Of a stretch of DNA of 64,000 nt, positions 14,250 to 23,497 are shown piece by piece. The stretch comes from Pseudoalteromonas spongiae UST010723-006 (GTDB taxonomy: Bacteria; Pseudomonadota; Gammaproteobacteria; Enterobacterales; Alteromonadaceae). The notes beneath the pieces are model-generated. The model was not told the DNA's origin. It made no database searches and saw only the letters and a list, made by a program, of their open reading frames with translations. The stretch spans positions 1,971,001-2,035,000 of the forward strand of contig NZ_CP011039.1 of assembly GCF_000238255.3 (NCBI RefSeq), read 5' to 3'. Both the position numbers and the translations under genes were made by a program. Numbering within the stretch: the first letter of the stretch is position 1; each line of letters begins with the position of its first letter.

Positions 14250-16985
14250 TTAAATGGGTTCAAAAACAGGTAGGTGACTGCGATGAAATTGTTCTAATCC
14301 AAATTGGCGAATAGACTCTAACCAACGCTCCGCAACTGTACTCCCAATGCCCTGCTGTACTGCTGCTTCCCACAATAACATATACTCAGTACGAAGAGTT
14401 GTCGGCATTATCCCAGGATCATCTGTATTTACCAACACTTTAACCGGTCCTTTCCGCAAACCGAATCGGTTGAAGGCATTCCCATTGATGAGAACGGATT
14501 CATCGGGTGGACTCCAACGAAAAATTGGATGCTCTTTGTGACTTTTTAGCCTAGCAATATAAACGTTTGAGGTGGGGTTCGTTTCGATAATGATGCCCTG
14601 ACTATCATATTGTGTAAGAAGATAATCTTGGATTGCAACCATAAACTCTAGTTCAGCTGGAGTATCAATATCCTCGATAATTTTTTTGTTTTGGTTGCGC
14701 TCTAATTGACCACAAGAAGATGAAAGACCAATATTGTTCTGAGCTTCCCACTCATTAGCTACACGAACAATAACCATAGCATCAGCCTCGTCACTGAGTA
14801 GGCTTGAATGACGACTTTTATAAATAATCGATGCAAGGTTTTCGTCGTCACAAAGTCTCGCCCAATCAGGCAGAGCAACCACCTCCATTGCAGACATAGG
14901 GTTGTTGCCATGAAGATTTTTCAATCTGAAATAACAGTTTCTCCTTAACAACCAAGCACGATATAGAATATCTGGAGTTAACTTATCCGTTTGAGAGTCA
15001 AAAAGAGGAGCCTCGGACTGCGCCTCAACCTCATCATGAAACTTGGGCTGTTTTAACCAGCTGACTTTATTATAAAAACGAGCTATACGCCTTTCGAGCA
15101 ATGGGATAACTTGTTGAGCTAGCGGAAGTTGGGTACTTAAGACCGTTGCGTAGTGCCACATCCAAACTAAATTATCCAAATGTTCATCAGCATAAAGAAC
15201 CATTTCTCCCTGTCGTTTTGCCCATTTGGCAGGCTCAATACCAAGCGCTAAAGCATGACCAAGTCTATCACCACCACGCATATCACAAAAACGAACTGTT
15301 TCATCTATGTGTCGCATTCCCGACAGGGGATGCGCGTAATCTTCACCCGCATGAATGCTAAAATGAAAGTCCTTGCTCGCTGTTTCAGTCGCACTTTTTG
15401 AATGTAACCCTGATCTCAACCAACGTAACATTGGTGCAAAAGACTCAATTTTGAGTGCATTTTCATCACCTGCAACATCTAAACCTCTAAACCACCTGTT
15501 TGGTTGAAAATGAAAGTTTGGATTTAACTTGCCTCCCAGAAAGGTAGACTCACTCCAACCAGATTGAGAGTTTAACTTACGAAGTAATTTAGCTGCTTTT
15601 TTCCAATTATCTTTTAAATCAGCTTTAGGCCTTTTTCCTATTCCAGCTGATTGTGAACGGGAAAAGTGACCACAATAGTGCCAACGCTCTAAACAATCAA
15701 TATAACGAAGAGCACCTTCATTTAAAACAATTTCATGCTCCCCAAAAATATACGGTGCTTTAGGTAGTATAACATTTGAAGAAGAAAGGAGTGCGTGAGA
15801 AAAATTTTCTATACTTTTATTTGTGAATGAGAAAAGTCCAGATTTAATCTCTGCAATATCGTCTTTGCCAGCAAAAATCCTACGAATATTATCTTGGTAA
15901 GGTTGGCCAATTTTGCGTAAATAGCTTCCATTATAAGTTTCTACAAAACGTGAAAGTCCCTGTCCATCCATAATTAAACGACGTCTGAGTGCGTTCATAG
16001 TTTGCCAGAAGCAAAGTATTGCGACACGAGTCGATGGGCACGTACTGGAATTTTTGTAAATAAAACTTAAAAACACGTGCAGCCATAACCAGCAATTTGC
16101 TTGTCGTTGACAAATCGCCTGAGCGAATTCGGACAGTAACCATTGAATATTTAATTGTTTAATATTGTGTGGCAATTTTGCTAATAATTCCCAATCATTG
16201 CTCGTCCGAAATGACTCATCACGTATCTGTAGCCAATGACTGAAAGAATTAGTCGGAACATTATCTTGTTGCTTATCTGGATTAAAATTAGCCGCCTTTG
16301 CAAAGTTAATAATATCTGCAAATAGAGTTCTAGCTCTAGTTAACAACTTGTCTGTCTGAACGTCGCTTAGTAATTCACTAGATAAAGCCGAACTTTTGGT
16401 TTTAAGAGGCTTTGATTGGAACAAAATCTCACTAAAAATAAGGCTTTCTGTAGTAACTCCCCAAACATGAACGTGTCCTTCGGCAAATGGCTTCGCCGAA
16501 TTTGCAGGAGGAGCAAAGAAAGGTAATTGAGCATTAATTATTCTTCTAATATCGTGGATTTGAGGTATTGGGTTTTGTTGTAACCAATCAGCGAGTTGCC
16601 AGCCAGCTAGTAACGAAGGGTCAAGTTCTGCGGCAAGTCGCACATAAGCTTGAGTTTTAGATTCTCTAAATTGCAGGTAGTCTCCATTCCGTATCAGTAA
16701 CGAATCAGCTAATTCATCCAGCCATGGCAAATAAGAGGTAACAAATAGGCCAGCATTACACTGCTGACCCATTAGTGCTCGGATGTCATTTAGTCTAAAC
16801 TCTCGAGGGTAACGTGTATCCACACTCGAAGTAAGCAATTGATAGCATTCATTTTGAAGCAATTGCCACATGTCACCAAATGTATCGTCTTGTGGTGAGC
16901 GCAAAAATTGCCACAGGAGTTTCGCTACCTGTTCATCACTGTAAAAACAACCTGCTGCATGCTCACTTAACTGACGATATAACAT
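14250..16985 (-). CDS. rdrB: RADAR adenosine deaminase RdrB, 911 aa
   Basis: Deaminase effector of RADAR (phage restriction by an adenosine deaminase), which converts adenosine (nucleotides or RNA, depending on the study) to inosine during phage infection. The adenosine-deaminase metal motifs are all present in order: HVH at 171-173, HAGE at 545-548, GDRLGHA with His577 and NTDDPGI with Asp855/Asp856. The long size (normal Ada is about 340 residues) with a large insertion between the first and second motifs is typical for RdrB, which forms a dodecameric shell. The start overlaps the rdrA stop (TGATG), so translation is coupled. Cargo of the CAST. Confidence 0.9.
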   Translation of the reverse strand: MLYRQLSEHAAGCFYSDEQVAKLLWQFLRSPQDDTFGDMWQLLQNECYQLLTSSVDTRYPREFRLNDIRALMGQQCNAGLFVTSYLPWLDELADSLLIRNGDYLQFRESKTQAYVRLAAELDPSLLAGWQLADWLQQNPIPQIHDIRRIINAQLPFFAPPANSAKPFAEGHVHVWGVTTESLIFSEILFQSKPLKTKSSALSSELLSDVQTDKLLTRARTLFADIINFAKAANFNPDKQQDNVPTNSFSHWLQIRDESFRTSNDWELLAKLPHNIKQLNIQWLLSEFAQAICQRQANCWLWLHVFLSFIYKNSSTCPSTRVAILCFWQTMNALRRRLIMDGQGLSRFVETYNGSYLRKIGQPYQDNIRRIFAGKDDIAEIKSGLFSFTNKSIENFSHALLSSSNVILPKAPYIFGEHEIVLNEGALRYIDCLERWHYCGHFSRSQSAGIGKRPKADLKDNWKKAAKLLRKLNSQSGWSESTFLGGKLNPNFHFQPNRWFRGLDVAGDENALKIESFAPMLRWLRSGLHSKSATETASKDFHFSIHAGEDYAHPLSGMRHIDETVRFCDMRGGDRLGHALALGIEPAKWAKRQGEMVLYADEHLDNLVWMWHYATVLSTQLPLAQQVIPLLERRIARFYNKVSWLKQPKFHDEVEAQSEAPLFDSQTDKLTPDILYRAWLLRRNCYFRLKNLHGNNPMSAMEVVALPDWARLCDDENLASIIYKSRHSSLLSDEADAMVIVRVANEWEAQNNIGLSSSCGQLERNQNKKIIEDIDTPAELEFMVAIQDYLLTQYDSQGIIIETNPTSNVYIARLKSHKEHPIFRWSPPDESVLINGNAFNRFGLRKGPVKVLVNTDDPGIMPTTLRTEYMLLWEAAVQQGIGSTVAERWLESIRQFGLEQFHRSHLPVFEPI

Positions 16986-19687
16986 CAGTCACTACCTTTA
17001 TCGAAAAATAGTTTATTGCCTGCTTTTTCAAATGCATTCCATGCTTTTTCATTATAATCTTTTTTCAATATCTTCAGATGCTGCAAAAAGGTCTGACTTG
17101 TCCAAGTATTCTTTTTCATTGCTTTCGAAATTGCGTTCTGCGTAAGTTTTGTATAAGGGTCGATTTTAAGAACCTCACATATATATTCTTTGTGGGGTTC
17201 AATTGGCTTTATGATTTTTTCGGTTTGTTTAAGCTTTTGATGTACATCAGTTGTACCGTTATCATTAGATTGCCACTTAACTTTAGAAACATCATTCAAC
17301 CATTTTCTAAATGGGTGCCCTGCAAGTGCTTGAGTTACTGTTCTTGTGAATAAACCATAATTTTTACGCGCCTCTAACTCCTCATCCGAAGCATTTAGTC
17401 TGTCTGAAAATGGTAAAATATTTTGAGAAAAATGTTCATTGTGAGATTCAAAATTTCTTGAAGTATTAATGTTCGTGTTCGCTACAATAGTAGGAAGACC
17501 AAATAATTCTCCTTTTTCGAAAGAACCAAAGGCTGACCAAGTACCATAAAATGCTTTCGCTGCAATATCTAAAGCATAATCAACGCTTTTCATACCTGTG
17601 CTGTAATAATCATCATTGGCGACTTGGCTAAAGACCTTATTGAACACCTTGTAAACCAACCAAGGAGAAAGATTAAGCTTATCTATTTCATATTCTTTGC
17701 GCCATGTAACAACTTCTTCCAGTAACTCTTGCCAACAAAGGTCAATTTGTTCATAAACCACTGAAGGAATATCATTTATGGTTTCTCTAGCAGCGTACTC
17801 TAACGAAATACCTTGCTTTTTTTGCTCCTCACCAAATTTTAAAGTTTTTGTTGGAGCAATATCGCTAGTTGAATAGAAAGGAGCTCTTTGCCTAATACTA
17901 TCAAACTGATTTGAATCAGGGTCAGAAACCAAGCTTGCAATTATAACTTCAAAAACGCGACCTATGTTGAGCATCATTGAGCGTTTATTGTTTGTATAAT
18001 AATTACGATGGCACAGTGCTGAAATGAAGAAAATTGCTTTGTTCTTTTGTTGTTCGGTTGCTTCTATCACATTATTAATTGACATCCAATATTGCCAGTT
18101 CAAAGCAGAGTTTACTCCAACTTCTGGGACAGGATAAGGCACCGCAGTTTTTTGGCTTTTTATCTCGTCAACCCAGCTTACAGGTAAACGACCGGTTAAA
18201 TGGGTATCCCATTCTGCAAGATCATTTTGCAATTCACTCGTTTTAAATTGAATTGAGTGAGTCAAAGGTTGAAACAACGGTGTCGCAAATAAAGAACTAT
18301 GGCTGTAGGTACCTTCTCCATTATTTAACCAGCTTTGCTTTGCTTTAAGTGTAAGATTAATTGCACATGCTCTTGTTTCATGCTGAAAATATGAGACAAG
18401 GCTATCAACCCAAATACGAGTTAATTTTGACGAATCAGTCTCTAAATTACTTGGGGTCGGATCAGGAGATATCTTCTGTTTTTCGTCAAACGCTTTATAT
18501 GCAGGTTTGTAGTCTCGAGAGCTTTGCTGATGAATTTTCTGGTATTCTATTTGAAACGCTTCAATAGCATCTATTGATACACTAGGCATTTGCCATAAAC
18601 GTTGAACTTTAATTGGCTCAATATCTTCCCTAATTTCATTTGGTAGAGTAGTAATTAAACTACCACAGTGAGCTATAAACTGCGTTAAAGCCCTCACTGA
18701 AGGTATCGGTAATGTTAACCGGCTATTTTCCAATCCATTTACAGGGCCTGCTAAAAAGATCTCTAACCAAGCAATAAAATTCCTTAAAGGTATACCACTT
18801 ACAGTACCCAGTTTTATTCCAGAATTACTCCAGTAGCTTTCTACTTCGGGCATGCTTAGACGGCGTGGCAATGGCAAAATTTTACGTTGATATTCGTTTG
18901 CTAAGTCTTGCGCAATATTAAAGGCCTGCAACTTCTGATACGCAGAGTCCTTCATCAAACGGCCATGAAAATCACGCCAACAAACCTCATCATAGAGTTT
19001 TCGGTCTCCACTGACGATTGGCAATACACATGGAGCCACCAAATAGCGGCGTATAATCTCTAGGTTTTCAAAAGCGAGGTTTAATGAAGTGTCAACATCA
19101 TCTATCGGTAGAACCAATAACTGCTTATTTAAAAGCCTCAAAGTACTTTTAAAAAAATCAGTTACACAATTAACTAAATGCTTATTACCATATAGGGAAC
19201 GGATCTTATCCATACCTCGTAAATCTTTTTGGTCATCCACAGACTCTAAAGCACTAGCTAGCTTTTCCAATGTGTGGGAAAAACTAACATCATTATTTAC
19301 ATTGCCGGATTGTGCCTTTTTTATATCCTCGTCATGGAGAACTGCAGCAACAATAACATGTAAAAACAATGATTCACCATCTTCAAGTAAAGTAGGATCA
19401 ATAGGTTCCAATATATGAACATCATTGAGTAGCTCAGGTTTTGTACTTTCAATGTAACTTTTTAAATTCACCAAAATTGAGGTTTTGCCCGAGCCCCGCT
19501 CCCCGTCAATAGAAATCGCTTTGTGACTGCGCTCTGATTTATTGTAGTTATTGTCTACGGACTTCGCTGCATCCCTAGCACTAGCGATGAGTTTAACTAA
19601 TTCATTATAAATAAGTTTAGGTAAAATCGTTTCGGGTATAATTTGCTCCGCAGACTCTGATTGGTCCAGCGGAATATATGTAGTCAT
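16985..19687 (-). CDS. rdrA: RADAR ATPase RdrA, 900 aa
   Basis: STAND/KAP-like P-loop ATPase that senses infection and assembles with RdrB. The Walker A motif GERGSGKT is at residues 62-69 and the Walker B LLVLPIDDVD at 190-199, followed by a large C-terminal region without recognised motifs. The size agrees with known RdrA proteins (roughly 850-950). The ATG at 19687 follows AAGGA with seven-base spacing. It is first in the rdrA-rdrB-membrane protein operon, which lies in the cargo bay between tnsC and the xre/tniQ-cas block. The adjacent adenosine deaminase makes the RADAR call firm. Confidence 0.88.
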   Translation of the reverse strand: MTTYIPLDQSESAEQIIPETILPKLIYNELVKLIASARDAAKSVDNNYNKSERSHKAISIDGERGSGKTSILVNLKSYIESTKPELLNDVHILEPIDPTLLEDGESLFLHVIVAAVLHDEDIKKAQSGNVNNDVSFSHTLEKLASALESVDDQKDLRGMDKIRSLYGNKHLVNCVTDFFKSTLRLLNKQLLVLPIDDVDTSLNLAFENLEIIRRYLVAPCVLPIVSGDRKLYDEVCWRDFHGRLMKDSAYQKLQAFNIAQDLANEYQRKILPLPRRLSMPEVESYWSNSGIKLGTVSGIPLRNFIAWLEIFLAGPVNGLENSRLTLPIPSVRALTQFIAHCGSLITTLPNEIREDIEPIKVQRLWQMPSVSIDAIEAFQIEYQKIHQQSSRDYKPAYKAFDEKQKISPDPTPSNLETDSSKLTRIWVDSLVSYFQHETRACAINLTLKAKQSWLNNGEGTYSHSSLFATPLFQPLTHSIQFKTSELQNDLAEWDTHLTGRLPVSWVDEIKSQKTAVPYPVPEVGVNSALNWQYWMSINNVIEATEQQKNKAIFFISALCHRNYYTNNKRSMMLNIGRVFEVIIASLVSDPDSNQFDSIRQRAPFYSTSDIAPTKTLKFGEEQKKQGISLEYAARETINDIPSVVYEQIDLCWQELLEEVVTWRKEYEIDKLNLSPWLVYKVFNKVFSQVANDDYYSTGMKSVDYALDIAAKAFYGTWSAFGSFEKGELFGLPTIVANTNINTSRNFESHNEHFSQNILPFSDRLNASDEELEARKNYGLFTRTVTQALAGHPFRKWLNDVSKVKWQSNDNGTTDVHQKLKQTEKIIKPIEPHKEYICEVLKIDPYTKLTQNAISKAMKKNTWTSQTFLQHLKILKKDYNEKAWNAFEKAGNKLFFDKGSD

Positions 19688-19896
19688 AGCAAAATCCTTG
19701 TATCAACTGTGAAATCAAATAGTTATTTAGTTCAATGATATATTTGCTAACAATATAACAAACACGTTAAATTACAAAGCATTATCTATTCCACCATTAA
19801 TTGAAACAAAGAGAGAAGATTAAAGTGCAACCTTTAATAATATGATATAAAGTTAGGAATTATTTAGGCCTTAGAATTAGTCGTCAGATTTGTATT

Positions 19897-20910
19897 TTAC
19901 TTTTTCAGCAACTGTACAAGAGGCACTTTATTACAAAATTGGGTATCTATAAATGGATCTTCATCTTGAGGTCCGTCAGGTTTAAACGTTGAATACTGTT
20001 CCACCTCACAACCTTGAATTTCATTAACATTCATCTCAAACACATTATCGAGCTCTGGCCGCCAAGCTTTAAATGCAGAACTTAGACAATGCTTGTTCAG
20101 CGTTACCGCATCAGTGATAAGTGCTTCAGTAAGTGCTGAGTCTAAAAAGTTTTTCAGCTTTCTAAGGCAACCATTTGAAATTGCAAAAAGCGATAATGCA
20201 ATATCCAAATTCTCAAAACGGGGCTTGTCTGAAAATGGCAGCCGATTTGCAAACCCTTTAAGAACACGAATAAAAAGTTGAAGCTCTTCTTTTTTTGAGA
20301 TTCTAAAATAAGGAATAAAGCGCCGAATAAAAATACGTGATGACCACTGAGGCTCATCGGCTATTTGCTCTATCCAAGGCATACCGACTAATACAATGGA
20401 GATCCCTGCTTTCTCATTGATGTATTTAAACTGGTTAGCTATATCTCGACGCTTTTTTCCTAGATTGTTTTCAACAAGCTCTTGAAATTCATCAATAATT
20501 ATTAACTCCGTACCTGAGCGCTTTAATTGCTCAACTAAGCTTTCAGCCAACGCTATTTCATTGCCATTTTTAAGTCGTTTGCTAGATTTAGCCCCAAACT
20601 GCCCAAGGTCGTGTAGCAACTGCTTTAGGGTGGATTCAATTGATGGGTTACTCGGTATTCGGCTAAGCAGTACAGGTACTTTGCGCTGACCATCAGCAAA
20701 GTGAGGAGGATTGTTATCGTAGTAATGTTTAATCAATGCTGATTTACCACAGCCAGTATCACCACTTAGCATCATGCATGGCTTTTCACCTGCAAGGTCG
20801 TAATGCAAACGCAGTTTGTCGAAATCGTTTATGATGGTCTTTGGTATGGTGTATTCAATAAACACCGCTTTAAATTGATTGAGTTTTGCCTTTTTGGCCT
20901 GAGTCAACAT
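19897..20910 (-). CDS. tnsC: TnsC-like AAA+ transposition regulator, 337 aa
   Basis: ATPase that forms a ring or filament on DNA, recruited by TniQ-Cascade, and activates TnsAB. Walker A GDTGCGKS is at residues 50-57 and Walker B LIIIDEF at 136-142, followed by sensor-region arginines (SSRIFIRRFIPYF). The length matches I-F3 TnsC (about 330). It starts two bases after the tnsB stop in the tnsA-tnsB-tnsC operon. Confidence 0.94.
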   Translation of the reverse strand: MLTQAKKAKLNQFKAVFIEYTIPKTIINDFDKLRLHYDLAGEKPCMMLSGDTGCGKSALIKHYYDNNPPHFADGQRKVPVLLSRIPSNPSIESTLKQLLHDLGQFGAKSSKRLKNGNEIALAESLVEQLKRSGTELIIIDEFQELVENNLGKKRRDIANQFKYINEKAGISIVLVGMPWIEQIADEPQWSSRIFIRRFIPYFRISKKEELQLFIRVLKGFANRLPFSDKPRFENLDIALSLFAISNGCLRKLKNFLDSALTEALITDAVTLNKHCLSSAFKAWRPELDNVFEMNVNEIQGCEVEQYSTFKPDGPQDEDPFIDTQFCNKVPLVQLLKK

Positions 20911-20912
20911 AA

Positions 20913-22754
20913 CTAAAACGCCTCAAGATCTGAGACAAAATCATCCCAGTTCTCAACGTCTTTTTTAACCTTAGTGTCAGCGGGGCTTGGTTCAGTTTTC
21001 TTTGCCTCAGGTATTGTAACAATCGATTTGACTTGAGTATTGTCGATCCCCTGCGCCCTGGCCATTGCTTTGGTGCCAGTGACTTTGGTTTTTGACACTA
21101 CGTTTTTAAGCTGTCGCGCCTCTTCTTTCACTCGTTCATCAATAAATCGCCGTGCCTTGGCAAGCCCCAATAGATCTACTTTGCCCTGAATGTAGTCTCG
21201 GTGAAATTTAAGGTGTATTTTATGCCTGACCAGAGACAACCCCATTGTGTAGCCGTCTAAGTCAATGCTTGGCACTTTAATATAGTTCTCTAGCGCATTT
21301 AAGTAGACGTATACATACGATAGGTCATCTGGGTTTATTTTAACCTTAACCTTTATGCTCTTTTTGGCGCAATATCGTTTACGATATACAGAGAGTTCGT
21401 CACTGTCATAGTTAATATGTAGATTCTTAATACCGCCTTTACGCAATGTTTTCTCTTTCGCCATGCACATAACAACATCAAGTTTGTCTGTATCTTGCTG
21501 TGTAAGCTGAGCAGGAGGCAGTACAGCAAACCCTTTGTTCCAGTCTTCACAGGGTATATATCTAAATCTGGCATCAGCGGATTGATGATAAACATCAACA
21601 ATCCACTTATGGAACAACATGGTAAAGGTGCCAAAACGCAATATGGCATCTTTTTTCGGGTTATAATCGTGCCTTGCGAGCATGTTTGAGAATGTTTTAC
21701 CGGGGAATGGCGAAAGCATCATTTCGTTAATGGTTTTAAAAAACTGCTCAACAAAGGGCTTTAGCCAAGGTTTGCCAACAGGGTTATAACTAATATTTAT
21801 TCCAACTTCTTCACACGCAAGTTCTAATGACTGGCACCAAAATTCGGCACCATTATCAACTACTAAAGTTTCTATCTTCCCACAGCATGGCCATTCATTT
21901 ACGACTTCAGGATAGGTACTTTTAAGATAGATTTTAGGCTTCATCGCATGAGTAATTGCTCTACGTACAGCATCATAACCAGGGCTCTGAAAACCAAGGT
22001 AAAAGCCAACAACACAATGGCTATAAACATCGATAAGCAAAGTTAAAGTTGGTCTTCCCAGTGGCACATCAAGTTCATCGTCGAGAAGAATAAGATCTAG
22101 TGGTGTATGATCTATTTCAACACGCTCAAGCACTCTAGTGGGCCTTTTATGGCTCATCACTTTATTGTATTCAATATCGGCTAAGCGTTTACCATAACGT
22201 TCAAGCATCACTTCATACTGAGGTAGATTATCAATGCGGTTTTTAAACGCTTTATAGGTGAGTGGTTTTAGTGGCTCACCTAGAACCTTTTCATTTTCTA
22301 AAACGATTTGGTCGCAATAAAAACGGTGTGCAGATGCAACATTCGGGATCTCTTTCGTCAGGTAACGAGTAAGGGCAAGTTCAAAGAATTTGTCTGTATC
22401 GCTGCGTGCTTGGCGGTTGCCCTTACGATGGTGCTTTGGGATCAATGCATGAATGTCTTCTTCGGCTTTAATATAGTCAGCGTACCAACCAGCAACCGTG
22501 CGCCACTTTGGTTTTTCTTGTCCTTCAAATTCAGGCATTTCAGCAAGTAATGGCGCTAAATTTTTTTGTGTCCAACCTCCAATTAAACGCTGTTTAAGCC
22601 ACTTAACATATTTAAGTCGAGCAAGTGTAGCTTCCTGCACTTCCTTAGATAGTGACTCTAAATCACGAGGTTGAGGATTAGACTCTTCTGTATTAGCAGT
22701 TTTAGCTAACTTTTGCGGTGCTTCCTCAAAGCTAAACTCGTCTTCAAACTCCAT
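20913..22754 (-). CDS. tnsB: TnsB-like DDE transposase, 613 aa
   Basis: Binds the transposon ends, cuts the 3' strands and joins them to the target. The retroviral-integrase-like core shows D215 (VEIDHTPLDL), D300 (LVVDNGAEF) and E336 (PFVEQFFKT), the DDE triad with normal spacing. An N-terminal DNA-binding region (residues ~40-200) precedes it, and the acidic/basic C-terminal tail (last ~80 residues) is where TnsB contacts TnsC. It overlaps tnsA by 11 bases. The candidate binding sites are at both ends of the element. Confidence 0.95.
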   Translation of the reverse strand: MEFEDEFSFEEAPQKLAKTANTEESNPQPRDLESLSKEVQEATLARLKYVKWLKQRLIGGWTQKNLAPLLAEMPEFEGQEKPKWRTVAGWYADYIKAEEDIHALIPKHHRKGNRQARSDTDKFFELALTRYLTKEIPNVASAHRFYCDQIVLENEKVLGEPLKPLTYKAFKNRIDNLPQYEVMLERYGKRLADIEYNKVMSHKRPTRVLERVEIDHTPLDLILLDDELDVPLGRPTLTLLIDVYSHCVVGFYLGFQSPGYDAVRRAITHAMKPKIYLKSTYPEVVNEWPCCGKIETLVVDNGAEFWCQSLELACEEVGINISYNPVGKPWLKPFVEQFFKTINEMMLSPFPGKTFSNMLARHDYNPKKDAILRFGTFTMLFHKWIVDVYHQSADARFRYIPCEDWNKGFAVLPPAQLTQQDTDKLDVVMCMAKEKTLRKGGIKNLHINYDSDELSVYRKRYCAKKSIKVKVKINPDDLSYVYVYLNALENYIKVPSIDLDGYTMGLSLVRHKIHLKFHRDYIQGKVDLLGLAKARRFIDERVKEEARQLKNVVSKTKVTGTKAMARAQGIDNTQVKSIVTIPEAKKTEPSPADTKVKKDVENWDDFVSDLEAF

Positions 22755-23379
22755 CAGCCCAAATCACCGACTCTAAAGTAAGTTCTGTGTTTAAGTCTGA
22801 ATTAACACTGCCTAGAGACAATAAACGATATACAGAGGCAAGTATCTCACCGATGGAAGCCTTTAGAGTCTTCACCAAATTTTGAATAGTGAGTTTTCGC
22901 CATTGGTTGAGTAGCTGAATGATAGAAAGCTGAAGCTCGGTTAAAGACTGAAATCCTGAATAACGATGAAGCAATTTTAAGTTGTCTAAGGTAGGATAAA
23001 CACGAATTTGTTTGTCGGTGACTAATATCAGTTCAATGCCTATTTGTTCTTTGGCAACTAACTGTTTTTGCGCAAAACGTGCTCTAAATTCAGAGTTCGC
23101 AATTTTACTGAAAGGTTTCACTTCAATATATTTTTGCGGTTTCTCATGATGCGTTAGCAAAAAATCCGGCGTGTAACGGCAAATTCTGCCGTCAAACTCA
23201 TATTCAAAGCCTAACGGTTGTGCTTCAAAGCTTTTTATTTCGCGTGAGTATTCAAAGTGAAAGCATGCATCGAATTCTAAAGATGACTCAACTAAGCAAG
23301 TAGCTTTATTCTTTTGACTTGCAAACTTATAGAGATTCTTAACTCTGGAATGCTTTAGTTTACGCCTTATCATAATCAT
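22744..23379 (-). CDS. tnsA: TnsA-like endonuclease, 211 aa
   Basis: Restriction-enzyme-like subunit that cuts the 5' strands so that the element moves by cut-and-paste. Catalytic residues are visible: E35 (ESSLEFD), D72 (YTPDFLL) and E86-x-K88 (YIEVKP). After these, a helical C-terminal domain contacts TnsB. The length is typical for I-F3 TnsA (about 210-230). ATG choices at 23379 and 23373 (and TTG at 23385) are all possible; no strong ribosome-binding site is visible. A TATAAT box only 16 bases upstream suggests a very short leader. Confidence 0.93.
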   Translation of the reverse strand: MIMIRRKLKHSRVKNLYKFASQKNKATCLVESSLEFDACFHFEYSREIKSFEAQPLGFEYEFDGRICRYTPDFLLTHHEKPQKYIEVKPFSKIANSEFRARFAQKQLVAKEQIGIELILVTDKQIRVYPTLDNLKLLHRYSGFQSLTELQLSIIQLLNQWRKLTIQNLVKTLKASIGEILASVYRLLSLGSVNSDLNTELTLESVIWADGV

Positions 23380-23394
23380 CACCAATGATGTGAC

Positions 23395-23400
23395 ATTATA
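23395..23400 (-). promoter_or_regulatory. Likely -10 box of the tnsABC promoter
   Basis: TATAAT on the minus strand, between the innermost TnsB site (23413-23430) and the tnsA start. The -35 region would fall on that TnsB site, so TnsB could repress its own operon. No consensus -35 is seen. Confidence 0.5.
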
Positions 23401-23412
23401 TAATAATTAGAC

Positions 23413-23483
23413 TATGCAGGATTATTCTTCAAATTTTATGCAGGGTTTTGATACAAATTTGTAGACTTACACTTCAAACATCA
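23413..23483. repeat. Transposon right end with three candidate TnsB-binding sites
   Basis: Read inward from the terminus (minus strand): TGATGTTT, then 18-bp blocks at 23475-23458 (GAAGTGTAAGTCTACAAA), 23454-23437 (GTATCAAAACCCTGCATA) and 23430-23413 (GAAGAATAATCCTGCATA). They are spaced at 21 and 24 bases, closer than at the left end, as in other Tn7-like elements. Confidence 0.82.
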
Positions 23484-23488
23484 AAAGA
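23484..23488. repeat. Target site duplication, right copy (AAAGA)
   Basis: Exact copy of 90-94, directly after the terminus ...AAACATCA. It lies 44 bases from the PAM-distal edge of the ffs protospacer and about 10 bases beyond the 3' end of ffs. Confidence 0.88.
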
Positions 23489-23497
23489 GAGAAGTTG

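Larger units (their letters stand above)
95..23483. mobile_element. Complete type I-F3 CRISPR-associated Tn7-like transposon (CAST), about 23.4 kb, inserted downstream of ffs
   Basis: The element begins with TGTTGTTT at 95 and ends with AAACATCA at 23483 (inverted TGATGTTT), flanked by the 5-bp duplication AAAGA. It encodes TnsA, TnsB and TnsC at the right end, and TniQ, a fused Cas8f-Cas5f, Cas7f and Cas6f with a short I-F array further in. Cas1, Cas2 and Cas3 are absent, as expected for nuclease-free Cascade used for RNA-guided transposition. The right (tnsA) end faces the target, the usual orientation for Tn7-like insertion. Cargo is a RADAR operon, umuDC, an endonuclease I gene and an unknown exported/membrane cassette. 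All core genes look intact, so the element may be active. That is inference. Confidence 0.93.

Noticed and set aside
98..23480. Alternative transposon termini TGTTTGAAG... at both ends
   Set aside because: This would make the ends more alike, but the flanking five bases (GATGT and TCAAA) do not match. The register at 95 and 23483 gives a perfect AAAGA duplication.
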